From assembly GCA_021813745.1 (NCBI GenBank), contig JAKAJO010000022.1, positions 1-64,000 of the forward strand: a DNA stretch of 64,000 nucleotides. Direction: 5' to 3'. This DNA comes from Acidobacteriota bacterium (lineage in GTDB: Bacteria; Acidobacteriota; Terriglobia; Terriglobales; Acidobacteriaceae). The notes below the pieces were generated by a model, which was not told the DNA's origin, searched no databases, and saw only the letters and a program-made list of their open reading frames with translations. Each line of letters starts with the position of its first letter. Position 1 is the stretch's first letter. Below, in pieces: positions 46,096 through 55,113 of the stretch. The translations under genes were made by a program, and so were the position numbers.

Positions 46096-46740
46096 TTAAC
46101 GCTGGAGGATCATGACAATCTCATGTGTGGGGATTGCGCCCTCGCGCAGAATCTCCCACCGCCCCGGACCGAGCGAGAGATCGACGATCGTGGTGGGCTG
46201 CGATCTTCCCGTGGGGCCGCCATCGATGATGAGGGGAATCCGATCACCCAGTTGATCGCGTACGCAAGCGGCATGAGTGCACTCTGAAGCCCCTTGCAGG
46301 TTTGCCGATGTGGCAGTAATTGGCAGGCCCAAGCGCTCCACGACAGCGCGAGGGATGGCGGCATCGGGGACACGCAAAGCGACATTGCCTGTATTGGCTG
46401 TGGAGCGAAGAGGCAGCTTGCTGCTGGCCCGAACAATGATCGTTAGGGGGCCGGGCCAGAATTTATCGGCGAGGCGATCCATCATAGAATCCGTGTCCCG
46501 GGCCAGCGTGTACGCCTGGGCCAGCCCCGAAATGAGCAAAGACAACGGCTTATGCTTCTGGCGGGTCTTGATCTGGTAAATACGCTCTACCGCATGCAGG
46601 TTTACAGGGTCGACGGCGAGTCCGTAAAACGTGTCGGTTGGGAGAGCGACTACATCGCCCTTGCGAAGACACGAGACAATGTAATCAATCCGATCCGGCT
46701 GAGGCTCATCGGGATGGACACGCAAAATCTCTGCGGACAA
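46096..46740 (-). CDS. tsaC: L-threonylcarbamoyladenylate synthase
   Basis: Makes threonylcarbamoyl-AMP for the t6A modification of tRNA. The 214-residue, single-domain form (TsaC/YwlC type without the Sua5 C-terminal domain) has KGDVVALPTDTFYGLAVDP, the KTRQKHKPLSLLIS segment, FWPGPLTIIVRASS, NVALRVPDAAIPRAVVERLG and TSANLQGASECTHA. The start is a TTG (46738-46740) with GAGGTAA at suitable distance; no ATG lies in a good position. Confidence 0.94.
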   Translation of the reverse strand: MSAEILRVHPDEPQPDRIDYIVSCLRKGDVVALPTDTFYGLAVDPVNLHAVERIYQIKTRQKHKPLSLLISGLAQAYTLARDTDSMMDRLADKFWPGPLTIIVRASSKLPLRSTANTGNVALRVPDAAIPRAVVERLGLPITATSANLQGASECTHAACVRDQLGDRIPLIIDGGPTGRSQPTTIVDLSLGPGRWEILREGAIPTHEIVMILQR

Positions 46741-46890
46741 GAAGGCTTACCTCGGTTCCCAATTTCGAGCTGTCACAAAGACGGAAGCTATCACAGCACC
46801 ACCGGCGGTGCAAGTGATCCCCGACCAGCAGGCCCGTTCAACCGTGCGGGCAGCATAGAATCGGCTATGAGACTGTGATCGCTTACGAAG

Positions 46891-47733
46891 ATGTCTACCC
46901 GCATTGTACAGAGTCGGCAAAACTCGCGCTTAAAGGAACTACGTCGCGCCTTACGAACTGGCGGAAGCACCGCCGAAGGAGCGGTCGCCATCGAAGGTCC
47001 GAATCTGCTTGCAGAAGCGGTCAAGGCTGGACTTCAGATTTACTCTGTTTTTGCTGCGCAGGGCTCTGAGCGGTTGCTGGATCGTATCGAGTTGGCGAGA
47101 GACACAGAGGTCCTCCTGGTTCCTCGATCAAATCTGATCGACGCACTCACGACGGAGAACCCTCAACCGATAGCAGCACTGATTCATCAGCCTGCCTGGA
47201 ATTGGGTCAGCCTTTCCAAGATAGATGGGGAGCCGACTCCGCTCTTTCTGGTACTTGACGGAATCCAGGACCCTGGAAATCTCGGGACCATTCTTCGTTC
47301 AGCTGAGGCTTTTGGAGCAACGGGATTGATCAGCTTGCCAGGGACGGTCAGCACCTGGAATCCCAAAGCAGTCCGTGCCTCGGCGGGTAGCGTGTTTCGA
47401 TTGCCTCAATTTCGAATGAGTATTGAGGAATGTTTTACCCAGTTGCATCAGATGGGGGTCACAATCCTGGCGACCAAAACCCGTGAGGCGACCTCGGCAA
47501 TGGATCTGCGGCTGACGGGATCGACCGCGCTGCTGATCGGAAGCGAGGGCAGCGGACTGGATGAAACGCTGATTGCTCGCGCAGACGGAGTGGTCACGAT
47601 TCCTTGCCCCGGGCCGGTGGAAAGCCTGAATGCCGCAGTAGCCGCAAGTGTCCTTTTGTATGAGGCAGCGCGGCAACGTCAAAATAAGTCGGCAGAAGAG
47701 CCGCCTTCTTTCACTCGAGGCGATAGACAATGA
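46891..47733 (+). CDS. TrmH/SpoU-family RNA 2'-O-methyltransferase
   Basis: SPOUT-class RNA ribose methyltransferase, 280 residues. An N-terminal SpoU substrate-binding domain (QSRQNSRLKELRRALRTGG, VAIEGPNLLAEAVKAGL) precedes the knotted catalytic domain: VLDGIQDPGNLGTILRSAEA, ALLIGSEGSGLDE and IPCPGPVESLNAAVAASVLL. The exact target (23S rRNA or tRNA) cannot be told. The stop overlaps the rarA start (ATGA). It is divergent from tsaC. Confidence 0.93.
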   Translation: MSTRIVQSRQNSRLKELRRALRTGGSTAEGAVAIEGPNLLAEAVKAGLQIYSVFAAQGSERLLDRIELARDTEVLLVPRSNLIDALTTENPQPIAALIHQPAWNWVSLSKIDGEPTPLFLVLDGIQDPGNLGTILRSAEAFGATGLISLPGTVSTWNPKAVRASAGSVFRLPQFRMSIEECFTQLHQMGVTILATKTREATSAMDLRLTGSTALLIGSEGSGLDETLIARADGVVTIPCPGPVESLNAAVAASVLLYEAARQRQNKSAEEPPSFTRGDRQ

Positions 47734-49076
47734 GCCTGTTCGATGGCGAACCGGAAGGGCCCGTGGAGAAGTCCGGATATGCTCCCCTGGCGGAGCGTAT
47801 GCGCCCGAGGACCTTGGAGGAATACAGTGGTCAGGAGCATCTGCTCGGGCCTGGCAAACCGCTGAGGGTGCAGATCGAACGTAATGATCCGAGTTCGATG
47901 ATTTTCTGGGGTCCGCCCGGGGTGGGCAAAACAACCTTGGCCAAGATCATTGCGGAAAAAACGCGTGCGAATTTCGTCGAGTTTTCTGCTGTGCTCAGTG
48001 GAATTAAGGAGATCAAGCAAGTGATGGCCGCCGCAGCCCACGCGGCAGAAATGCATTCTCGTACCATCCTGTTTGTCGATGAGATTCACCGCTTCAATAA
48101 AGCACAACAGGACGCGTTTCTTCCTTATGTGGAGCGCGGGACAATCCGCCTGATCGGCGCAACGACGGAGAATCCATCTTTCGAAATCATTTCCGCGCTA
48201 CTGTCGCGTTGCCGGGTGTACGTGTTGCAACCCTTGAGCGAAGAGCGCATCGTGGCATTGCTGAGGCGCGCCATCACGGATCGTGAAAGAGGGCTTGGCG
48301 CGATGGAATTGTCGTTCGATGAGGATGCACTTGCCCTCATTGCCGGTTACTCCAGCGGCGATTGCCGCAATGCTTATAACACTCTGGAAATCGCCGCGCA
48401 ACTTGCTCAGGCTGGAACAAAGCAAATCAACAGAGCCGTTGCGTCCGACGCAATCCAGCAACGTGTGTTGGTGTACGACAAATCGGGTGAGGAACATTAC
48501 AACCTCATCTCAGCTCTTCATAAGAGCGTCCGCAACTCCGACCCGGATGCGGCCTTGTATTGGCTGGCGCGGATGTTCAGTGCGGGCGAAGATCCGCTCT
48601 ACCTGGCGCGACGCGTGGTGCGCATGGCGGTGGAAGATATCGGCCTGGCTGCCCCCGAAGCGCTGAATCTCTGCCTGTCTGCGAAAGAGACAATGGAGTT
48701 CCTTGGATCTCCGGAAGGAGATCTGGCTCTGGCCGAAGCGGTTATTTACTTGTCACTTGCCCCTAAATCCAATTCTGCCTACCTGGCCTACGGCGCGGCC
48801 CTCCAGGAAGTCGAACATACTCGCCAAGAGCCTGTTCCTCTCCATCTACGCAATGCTCCGACACGCTTAATGAAGGAGCTGGAATACGGGAAGGGATACC
48901 GCTATGCGCACGACGAAGAGGATCGCGTAGCCGATATGGACTGTCTACCCGATGTGCTTCGCGGTCATTCCTATTACAAGCCAACTGAAGAAGGTCGAGA
49001 AAAGCGACTCGCAGAGCGGATGGACGAGATTCGAAGAATCCGCGCTACGAAGCGAGGTTCTGCGGACGGCCGTTAG
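47730..49076 (+). CDS. rarA: replication-associated recombination protein A (RarA/MgsA)
   Basis: AAA+ ATPase related to clamp loaders that acts at stalled forks. 448 residues with RPRTLEEYSGQEHLLGPGKP, Walker A GPPGVGKTT, Walker B LFVDEIHRFNKAQQDAFLPY, sensor 1 LIGATTENPSFEI and the C-terminal tetramerisation region (SALHKSVRNSDPDAALYWLA, RRVVRMAVEDIGLAAP). Length and motifs are complete. Coupled to trmH by a four-base overlap. Confidence 0.95.
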   Translation: MSLFDGEPEGPVEKSGYAPLAERMRPRTLEEYSGQEHLLGPGKPLRVQIERNDPSSMIFWGPPGVGKTTLAKIIAEKTRANFVEFSAVLSGIKEIKQVMAAAAHAAEMHSRTILFVDEIHRFNKAQQDAFLPYVERGTIRLIGATTENPSFEIISALLSRCRVYVLQPLSEERIVALLRRAITDRERGLGAMELSFDEDALALIAGYSSGDCRNAYNTLEIAAQLAQAGTKQINRAVASDAIQQRVLVYDKSGEEHYNLISALHKSVRNSDPDAALYWLARMFSAGEDPLYLARRVVRMAVEDIGLAAPEALNLCLSAKETMEFLGSPEGDLALAEAVIYLSLAPKSNSAYLAYGAALQEVEHTRQEPVPLHLRNAPTRLMKELEYGKGYRYAHDEEDRVADMDCLPDVLRGHSYYKPTEEGREKRLAERMDEIRRIRATKRGSADGR

Positions 49077-49186
49077 ATCTGTTCAAACCCCTATAGCTCT
49101 TGAGGACTTGGGGCATCTGGCGGGCCGGATGACGGCGCTCATTGCGGATGTCTATATGTCGTAGCAGTGGGAAAACGGGGCAGGGC

Positions 49187-51328
49187 TCAACGCTTGAGCC
49201 GTGCAAGTGCATCCAACACGATCCCCGGCGTGAGGACCTGAGGCAACAGTTGCGGAGAGTTCTGGCCGGGCTGGTACAACACATAGGCCGGTACGCCATC
49301 GCGACCAAGCGCTGTGAGCGCTTCCGTGATGGCCTCATCGTGACGTGTCCAGTCCGCGCGCAACAACGCCACATGCTTTTGCCTGAAAGCTTCCTGTACT
49401 TCCGGGCGGTCAAGAGCAACCCGCTCATTCACCTGGCAGCTCAGGCACCATCCTGCCGTAAAGTCCACGAAGACAGGGCGGCCGCTGGCAATGTGCTTCT
49501 GTACCGCGTCGGGTGACCACGTCTCCCAGCTGTCGCTGTGCGATGACGTAACGGAGGACTGCGCCTCGCTGGCGAAAAGGTGTGGCGCATAGTAGCCGAG
49601 GAACGCAACCACAAGCACAAGTGCTGCAGCAACCGCAGTGGCCCAACGACGGGTCTGCCATCTGCCCAGGAACCATCCTGCAATTGCCAGAAGCAGGAAG
49701 CAAGTCAACAATGTTGCGAGCTGTGCCGCTCCATATGCCTGTGCAAGAACCCACGCGAGCCAGATGACAAATGCAAAAATTGGCACCGATGTTGCCTGTT
49801 TCAGCACATCCATCCAAGCGCCGGGACGGGGCAATACACGCGTCCACGCAGGCTGCAATGTCAGCACAACATAGGGAGCAGCCAAACCGAGCGCGAGCGA
49901 CGTAAAGACGGCGAAGGTCACCAGCGCGGGCTGGGCAAGAGCATACCCGATGGCGGCAGCCATGAATGGCCCCGTGCAAGGTGTTGCTACGATGACTGCC
50001 AAAACGCCCGTGAAGAAGCTGCCCGCGAATCCCTGCTTCGACGCCAGCGAACCTCCGGCGCTTGTAAGAGATAGACCAAGGTCAAATTGCCCCGCGAGCG
50101 ACAGCCCCAGAAAGAACAGGAATGCGGCCATCCATTCGAGAAAAACCGGGGATTGAAATTGAAATCCCCACCCGAGCACGGCACCTGCCGCACGCAAGCT
50201 CAGGAGAACGCCCACCAGTATCCAAAACGAAACGATGATGCCTGCCGCGTAAACGAATCCATGCCTGCGAAGGGCTTCCTGTTCCTCATGGCCGGAACGA
50301 ACCAGCGCAAGTCCTTTGAGAAACAAGACCGGAAAAACGCACGGCATCAGATTCAAGAGAATACCACCAAGAAACGCGAGTCCGGCTATCCCCCACAGAG
50401 AATGACCGCGTACTTGCGACTCCTCCTGGGTAGGCACAGCAGCTTGGGCCGTCCCAGATATAGGAACTGCAGCCGCAGCTGCCGTGGCAGTGTGAAGCAG
50501 TGCGGGATCGATTGCACCGGGCTTTGCAGCAATGTTGAAGGCGCGCCCCCCGGAGAGCTCCACGACTCCTTTGAGAACGTCGAGGGAAGAGGTCAGTCCT
50601 GTGTCCTTCTTGAGCAGCAGTACGGCGCCATCATCAGTCGGGGTAACCGGCTGGGACGCGGGGTTGTCCAGAATGCCCTGATCCGACGGGAAAAACACCG
50701 CTTCGGTCTCCCGTCTCCCGGAGATGATTCTCAGTCCAAAGCCTTGGGCCACTGGCGCAAACCATACGCGATACGTTGAGGGCAATGGCCTGGGGAGCAG
50801 TGCCTCAAAGCGGTCATACAGTGCTTCGTCCGAACCGGGCCTTCCCTCTACCTGACCGACGTTGCGCGTCAGCTCCAGATCAGCTTTTCCTGGAATGCAC
50901 GTCGCCCGGCAGACGAGCCAGTCGACATGCGCTCGCAGATCGGCTGGCCCCAAAGCGGTCGACTCAGCAACATCCACTGCGAACGGGAACAAGATCTCGT
51001 TTTCATAGCCGTAGTCCATCAGCGGACCAAGCGGCAGCCGTTGCGGCGCCGGAAATTGCAAGGACCCTGCGGAAATCCCCTTTGGGAGAGTCCAGTGCAA
51101 ATGTGGGGGCTCACCAGCGTCACCCGCATTCTGCCAGTAAACATGCCAGCCTTGCTCCAGCTTGAAGTACAGTCCTGCCTTCGCCGTCTTTCCACGCGCC
51201 AGCGAATCAGGCACAACGATGAGCTTCACCTGCACATGCGGAGCGTCAGCTGAGTCAGAAGCCGCACGCGCTGGGTACGTCGCCCCCAGCAGAATCAGAA
51301 ATGTACAAAATGCCTGGAACCGGCTCAT
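49187..51328 (-). CDS. dsbD: thiol:disulfide interchange protein DsbD
   Basis: Carries reducing equivalents across the inner membrane to periplasmic thiol proteins. 713 residues. A signal peptide is followed by a periplasmic domain (HVQVKLIVVPDSLARGKTAK), a membrane core of eight helices with the paired cysteines in NLMPCVFPVLFLK and VATPCTGPFMAAAIGYALAQ, and a C-terminal thioredoxin-like domain with FTAGWCLSCQVNE (CxxC). Together with the DsbA-like protein at 27042 it hints at active periplasmic thiol chemistry. It ends convergent to rarA. Confidence 0.95.
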   Translation of the reverse strand: MSRFQAFCTFLILLGATYPARAASDSADAPHVQVKLIVVPDSLARGKTAKAGLYFKLEQGWHVYWQNAGDAGEPPHLHWTLPKGISAGSLQFPAPQRLPLGPLMDYGYENEILFPFAVDVAESTALGPADLRAHVDWLVCRATCIPGKADLELTRNVGQVEGRPGSDEALYDRFEALLPRPLPSTYRVWFAPVAQGFGLRIISGRRETEAVFFPSDQGILDNPASQPVTPTDDGAVLLLKKDTGLTSSLDVLKGVVELSGGRAFNIAAKPGAIDPALLHTATAAAAAVPISGTAQAAVPTQEESQVRGHSLWGIAGLAFLGGILLNLMPCVFPVLFLKGLALVRSGHEEQEALRRHGFVYAAGIIVSFWILVGVLLSLRAAGAVLGWGFQFQSPVFLEWMAAFLFFLGLSLAGQFDLGLSLTSAGGSLASKQGFAGSFFTGVLAVIVATPCTGPFMAAAIGYALAQPALVTFAVFTSLALGLAAPYVVLTLQPAWTRVLPRPGAWMDVLKQATSVPIFAFVIWLAWVLAQAYGAAQLATLLTCFLLLAIAGWFLGRWQTRRWATAVAAALVLVVAFLGYYAPHLFASEAQSSVTSSHSDSWETWSPDAVQKHIASGRPVFVDFTAGWCLSCQVNERVALDRPEVQEAFRQKHVALLRADWTRHDEAITEALTALGRDGVPAYVLYQPGQNSPQLLPQVLTPGIVLDALARLKR

Positions 51329-51416
51329 GGACCTTCAAATAACCTCTTCTTTCGACGCGCTTAAGATGCAGACCGTTACAAAAAATTGCACTTGTCGGAC
51401 GAGGTGGTGGCCGCCA

Positions 51417-51854
51417 TCAGTGCTGGGCGGCGCGTCGCGCATGTTCCCGAAAGATGCAGTCATTTTGAACACATTTGATGCCGGCCGCATGGGCACGCGC
51501 CACGGCAGCGTCGTGAACAACTTCATCCTGGAGCCACAAGTAAGGAATCCCCAGCCGGATTACTTCTTCCACGATTGCTGGTACATGCTCCGGTGCGCGA
51601 AAGACATCCACGAGATCAATCCCCTGCCCCGCCTGCTCCATCGCGGCTGCATGTGCGGATTCAAGATCGGGATAGCAACGCAATCCCGCAGCCTCCTTCA
51701 GCGCGGGATTCACGGGAAATACCCGAAATCCATTTTGCGCAAGATAGTGGCCAACATTGCGGCTGGCACGCCACGGCTTGTCACTCATTCCCATCACGGC
51801 AATCGTACGGGCATTGCGCAATATTTCATCGATCACAGCCGGATCATTTCCCAT
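51417..51854 (-). CDS. CoA-binding domain protein (YccU-like)
   Basis: 145-residue Rossmann-fold protein of the CoA_binding_2 family. It shows TIAVMGMSDKPWRASRNVGH near residue 15, GFRVFPVNPAL, and later DLVDVFRAPEHVPAIVEEVI and LWLQDEVVHDAAVARAHAAG, ending with the conserved Cys stretch CVQNDCIFREH. No catalytic role is established for the family. It lies 28 bases after prfB on the same strand. Confidence 0.93.
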   Translation of the reverse strand: MGNDPAVIDEILRNARTIAVMGMSDKPWRASRNVGHYLAQNGFRVFPVNPALKEAAGLRCYPDLESAHAAAMEQAGQGIDLVDVFRAPEHVPAIVEEVIRLGIPYLWLQDEVVHDAAVARAHAAGIKCVQNDCIFREHARRAAQH

Positions 51855-51882
51855 ACTGTCTCACCTGACCAATGCACTCCCG

Positions 51883-53020
51883 TTAAAGTTCGAGATCCTC
51901 TTCGGGGCCGGTGGCGACAGCGGTTCCTCGCCTCTTTGCCAGCAGGTAACCCCGCAAAAATGGCTCGAGATAGCCATCCAGAACTTTGTCTACATCACCC
52001 ACTTCCACTTTGGTGCGATGGTCTTTCGCCATTCTGTAAGGCTGCAGCACATAGGATCGAATTTGCGACCCAAAATTGATGTCCAGTTTGGAATCCTCAA
52101 GCTGTTTTGTTGCGGCCCGCTTTTTCTCAAGCTCGAACTCATAAAGGCGTGAGCGCATCATCTTCAGCGCCTTTTCCCGGTTCTTGTGCTGGGATCGCTC
52201 ATTTTGACACTGGACAACGATTCCGGTTGGAAGATGCGTCATGCGTACGGCGGAATCCGTGGTATTCACGTGCTGGCCGCCTTTGCCGCCCGAGCGATAG
52301 GTGTCAATTCGCAAATCCTCCATTTTGAGATCCACCTGAATTGAGTCATCAATCTCCGGCGATACAAAAACGGAGGCAAACGAAGTGTGTCGGCGCTTGG
52401 CAGAGTCAAATGGAGAGATACGTACCAGCCGATGTACACCACTTTCACCGGCCAGCAGGCCAAAAGCATACTCGCCCGTGATGGTGAATGTGGCCGACTT
52501 GATGCCAGCCTCTTCTCCATCCTGGTAGTCGTTCATCTCCGTTTTGAACCCTTGTTGCTCGGCCCAGCGCAGATACATGCGCATCAGCATCTCAGCCCAG
52601 TCCTGGCTTTCGGTGCCGCCCGCGCCTGGATGAACCGTCACAATCGCATTGAGGGGATCAGTTTCGCCTGACAGCATGGTGCGCGCTTCCAACTCGTCTG
52701 AATAAGCTGCAAGCGCTTTGATGTCTCGCTCGAGGTCTTCGAGCACATCTTCTCCCTCACGAGCGAGTTCGAAGTAGGCCTCTATATCCCCTGTTCGGCG
52801 CACCAGTTCCTCGTCGGCGGCAACCATCGCCTCAAGCCGCTTTCGGTCCCGCATCAGAGGCTGGCTGGCGGCCGGATTCGACCAGAATGCCGGATCGGCC
52901 AGCTTTGTCTCCAGATCGTTCAGTTCCCGGCGGATGCGGGCTGGGTCAAAGATACTCCCGCAGGTCGCGCACCTGGTCGCGGATGGGAGCGTAAGCGAAT
53001 TCGAGATCGTTCAATGACAT
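51883..53020 (-). CDS. prfB: peptide chain release factor 2 with programmed +1 frameshift
   Basis: Terminates translation at UGA and UAA. The ATG at 53018-53020 opens a 24-codon frame (MSLNDLEFAYAPIRDQ...REYL) that meets TGA at 52946-52948. A +1 shift there (CTT TGA C) enters the main frame (DPARIRRELNDLE...), giving about 378 residues in all. The main frame contains the GGQ peptidyl-hydrolysis motif in SGGKGGQHVNTTDSAVR, HPGAGGTESQDWAEMLMRMY, and the anticodon-like recognition region with SPFDSAKRRHTSFAS. It lies 27 bases after lnt. Confidence 0.97.
52946..52960 (-). promoter_or_regulatory. prfB +1 frameshift site
   Basis: On the minus strand: CGGGAG-TAT-CTT-TGA-C. It holds the internal Shine-Dalgarno-like GGGAG, the slippery CTT and the in-frame TGA in the same spacing as the classic AGGGGG-TAT-CTT-TGA-C element. 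High RF2 lets the ribosome stop; low RF2 favours the shift, giving autoregulation. Confidence 0.95.
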
Positions 53021-53047
53021 CGTTTGCTCGGCTTTCAAGACCTGACT

Positions 53048-54685
53048 TTATTTTGAGGGTTTGAGTTGTAGAAGTGCGCTTATCGCCCATCCCACAAGCC
53101 CTAAAGAAAGTATGGCACAGCACATGGCAAAGACGTCTCCGTGCTGGGTGTAGAACGTCATGTCCTCACGGAATCCATAGTGGGCTGGGAGAGCATCAAT
53201 GCTGTGCCTTGGAATGCTTTGAACGACTCTTCCGTAGGGGTCGATCGCGGAAGTCACGCCGTTATTTGTGTCACGCAATAGCCACCGGCGATTTTCGACA
53301 GCGCGCATACGGGCCATGTTTAGATGCTGCCAAGGTGCGCTCGTGTCTCCATACCACCCGTCATCGCTGATGTTGACCAGTACATCGGCTCCCAGACGGG
53401 CGAACTGGCGCACCTCATCGCTAAAGACGGCCTCATAACAGATAAAAACTCCATACCGATGACCATTGAGGCGAAAGACCTTTCGCTGCGTACCTCGACT
53501 AAACTCTGAAACTCGCCCCGTGAGCTTGCGCGCAAAAAAGAGCAGATTTTTGAACGGGACAAATTCGCCAAAAGGGACAAGATGAATTTTGTCGTAACGT
53601 CCTATCCTTGAACCGTCCGCTGCAATCACCAGTGCAGAGTTGTAATCGTTCCATTGTTGTTCGTCGGTCGCATAATCCATACCGATCGAACCGATTACAA
53701 GAGGAGCGCGAGTCGCTCTTGCGATGGCCGAGAGCGCAGGCAGAAGTCGCGGGTCCTGTTCGGCAAACGGCGCCGGGGATTCGGGCCAGGCAATCAGATC
53801 CGGATGCGGTTGAGGCTCTCCGCAATCAGGGCGCACCACCTTGGCCCCAGAGCCAGGAATCCCCGCGATGTACGGTTTGCAAGCCTCCTCCGCCAGAGCG
53901 GTGAATTCCGACATGTGCTGGTTCCACGAGGCTCCAGCCCAGGCATCCTCTGAGCCGACATCAAGGTTTGGCTGCACCAGGACAGCCGTCGCAACGGTTG
54001 GAGCGGCCGGAGGATTCTTCACCAACCCAGCCATGCCCACCGCGATAGCCAGCAGACCAAGCAATGCACTGCGCACCCGGCAGGCTCGCTGCTCCAACAA
54101 CACTCCTCCAGCCAGCAAGGCATTCACGGCCACGAGCAGAAAGCTGATCCCGTACACTCCGGTCCATGGAGCCAACTGATTCACAAAGAGATTGTCCACC
54201 TGCGAATAGCCGAGTTGGTCCCAGGGAACACTTGTGATCCGGGCGGCAGCGAGTTCGAGGGCGGTCCACAGAAACGGCGCTGCGCAAAGCGCCCAGCCTG
54301 CCTTGCCTGTCGCTTTGCAAACCAGCGCCACTCCCAATCCAAAGAATCCCACATAGAGCCCCAGGACAAGACTGAATCCGACGAGAAGTAAGCTTGGAGC
54401 GAGCGTGGGCATATCGCCATACCGCATCATGGTGTCCCGAACCCAATAGCAATTTCCCAGGTACCAGAGGAACCCAGTGAGGTAGGCGAGGAGAAATGAT
54501 CGACGCAGTGAATGTGCCCGCTTCAAATTGCTTTCAGCAAGGAGCGCCACAAGCAATGGTGCCAAACCCAACCAGGCAAAGGAGCTTCGCCATGGCGGCA
54601 TCGGTCCTGCAATGGGGAATGGAAACTCCAGCAGCAAAGCTGACGCCAAGGCTGCCGCGGGAAGCTTCCATACTTCGAGTCGCAT
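53048..54685 (-). CDS. lnt: apolipoprotein N-acyltransferase
   Basis: Adds the third acyl chain to lipoproteins in the inner membrane. Start chosen at ATG 54685 (MRLEVWKLPAAALA), giving 545 residues; longer frames have no membrane-like sequence. An N-terminal multi-helix domain precedes a carbon-nitrogen hydrolase domain with the Glu of WPESPAPFAEQDP, the catalytic Lys/Glu region KIHLVPFGEFVPFKNLL and the nucleophile Cys in GVFICYEAVFSDEVRQFA. Fits the predicted lipoproteins of this window. First gene of the lnt-prfB-CoA-binding set. Confidence 0.95.
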   Translation of the reverse strand: MRLEVWKLPAAALASALLLEFPFPIAGPMPPWRSSFAWLGLAPLLVALLAESNLKRAHSLRRSFLLAYLTGFLWYLGNCYWVRDTMMRYGDMPTLAPSLLLVGFSLVLGLYVGFFGLGVALVCKATGKAGWALCAAPFLWTALELAAARITSVPWDQLGYSQVDNLFVNQLAPWTGVYGISFLLVAVNALLAGGVLLEQRACRVRSALLGLLAIAVGMAGLVKNPPAAPTVATAVLVQPNLDVGSEDAWAGASWNQHMSEFTALAEEACKPYIAGIPGSGAKVVRPDCGEPQPHPDLIAWPESPAPFAEQDPRLLPALSAIARATRAPLVIGSIGMDYATDEQQWNDYNSALVIAADGSRIGRYDKIHLVPFGEFVPFKNLLFFARKLTGRVSEFSRGTQRKVFRLNGHRYGVFICYEAVFSDEVRQFARLGADVLVNISDDGWYGDTSAPWQHLNMARMRAVENRRWLLRDTNNGVTSAIDPYGRVVQSIPRHSIDALPAHYGFREDMTFYTQHGDVFAMCCAILSLGLVGWAISALLQLKPSK

Positions 54686-54830
54686 ACAGGGCGAGTTTAC
54701 TGCATCGCCCCAAGCCCCCTGGCTGCCACAGGGTGTTGTCCGGAGCGAACTTAGAACAAGGGAACCCAAATTCCGGCTCGAGACTTAGGAAGTTCGCTCA
54801 GGTTAAGCAAGAACCGGATACAATCTCAGC

Positions 54831-54956
54831 ATGATGCTGGCATGGATAGGGATCAAAATCCTCGAAGGAATGTTTTTCATCGGGCTGGCGGGCTCCGCGA
54901 TCGTGGTGGTGATCAGCTTCGTAGAGGATACGCACGAACTCTTCGGAAAAGAATAA
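54831..54956 (+). CDS. 41-residue membrane peptide
   Basis: A short frame starting with two ATG codons and ending at TAA 54954-54956. It encodes a single hydrophobic segment (FFIGLAGSAIVVVISFVEDT) with an amphipathic N-terminus (MMLAWIGIKILEGM) and a charged C-terminus (HELFGKE). Composition fits a one-pass small membrane protein; the first hydrophobic run and the acidic end argue against a random frame. Ribosome-binding site is not strong. No function can be assigned. Confidence 0.6.
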   Translation: MMLAWIGIKILEGMFFIGLAGSAIVVVISFVEDTHELFGKE

Positions 54957-55013
54957 TCAGACAGCGCCGTATTTGAAGCTCTTGCAGCACTGACTTTTGC
55001 ACCCTAATTCCGA

Positions 55014-55042
55014 TTGACAATCTATTTACGCAGCAATAAACT
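55014..55042 (+). promoter_or_regulatory. sigma-70-type promoter of APC permease gene
   Basis: TTGACA (55014-55019), 17-base spacer, TAAACT (55037-55042). A near-consensus promoter giving a leader of roughly 65 bases before the ATG at 55114. Confidence 0.65.
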
Positions 55043-55113
55043 CAGCCAGGGGCGCAGGAGAAACCCTCTCCCCTGTTGACGGATCGCTGCCGAACTCTGG
55101 CGGCATTGACGAG

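Noticed and set aside
49077..49186. Terminator between rarA and dsbD
   Set aside because: No stable hairpin seen in this convergent gap.
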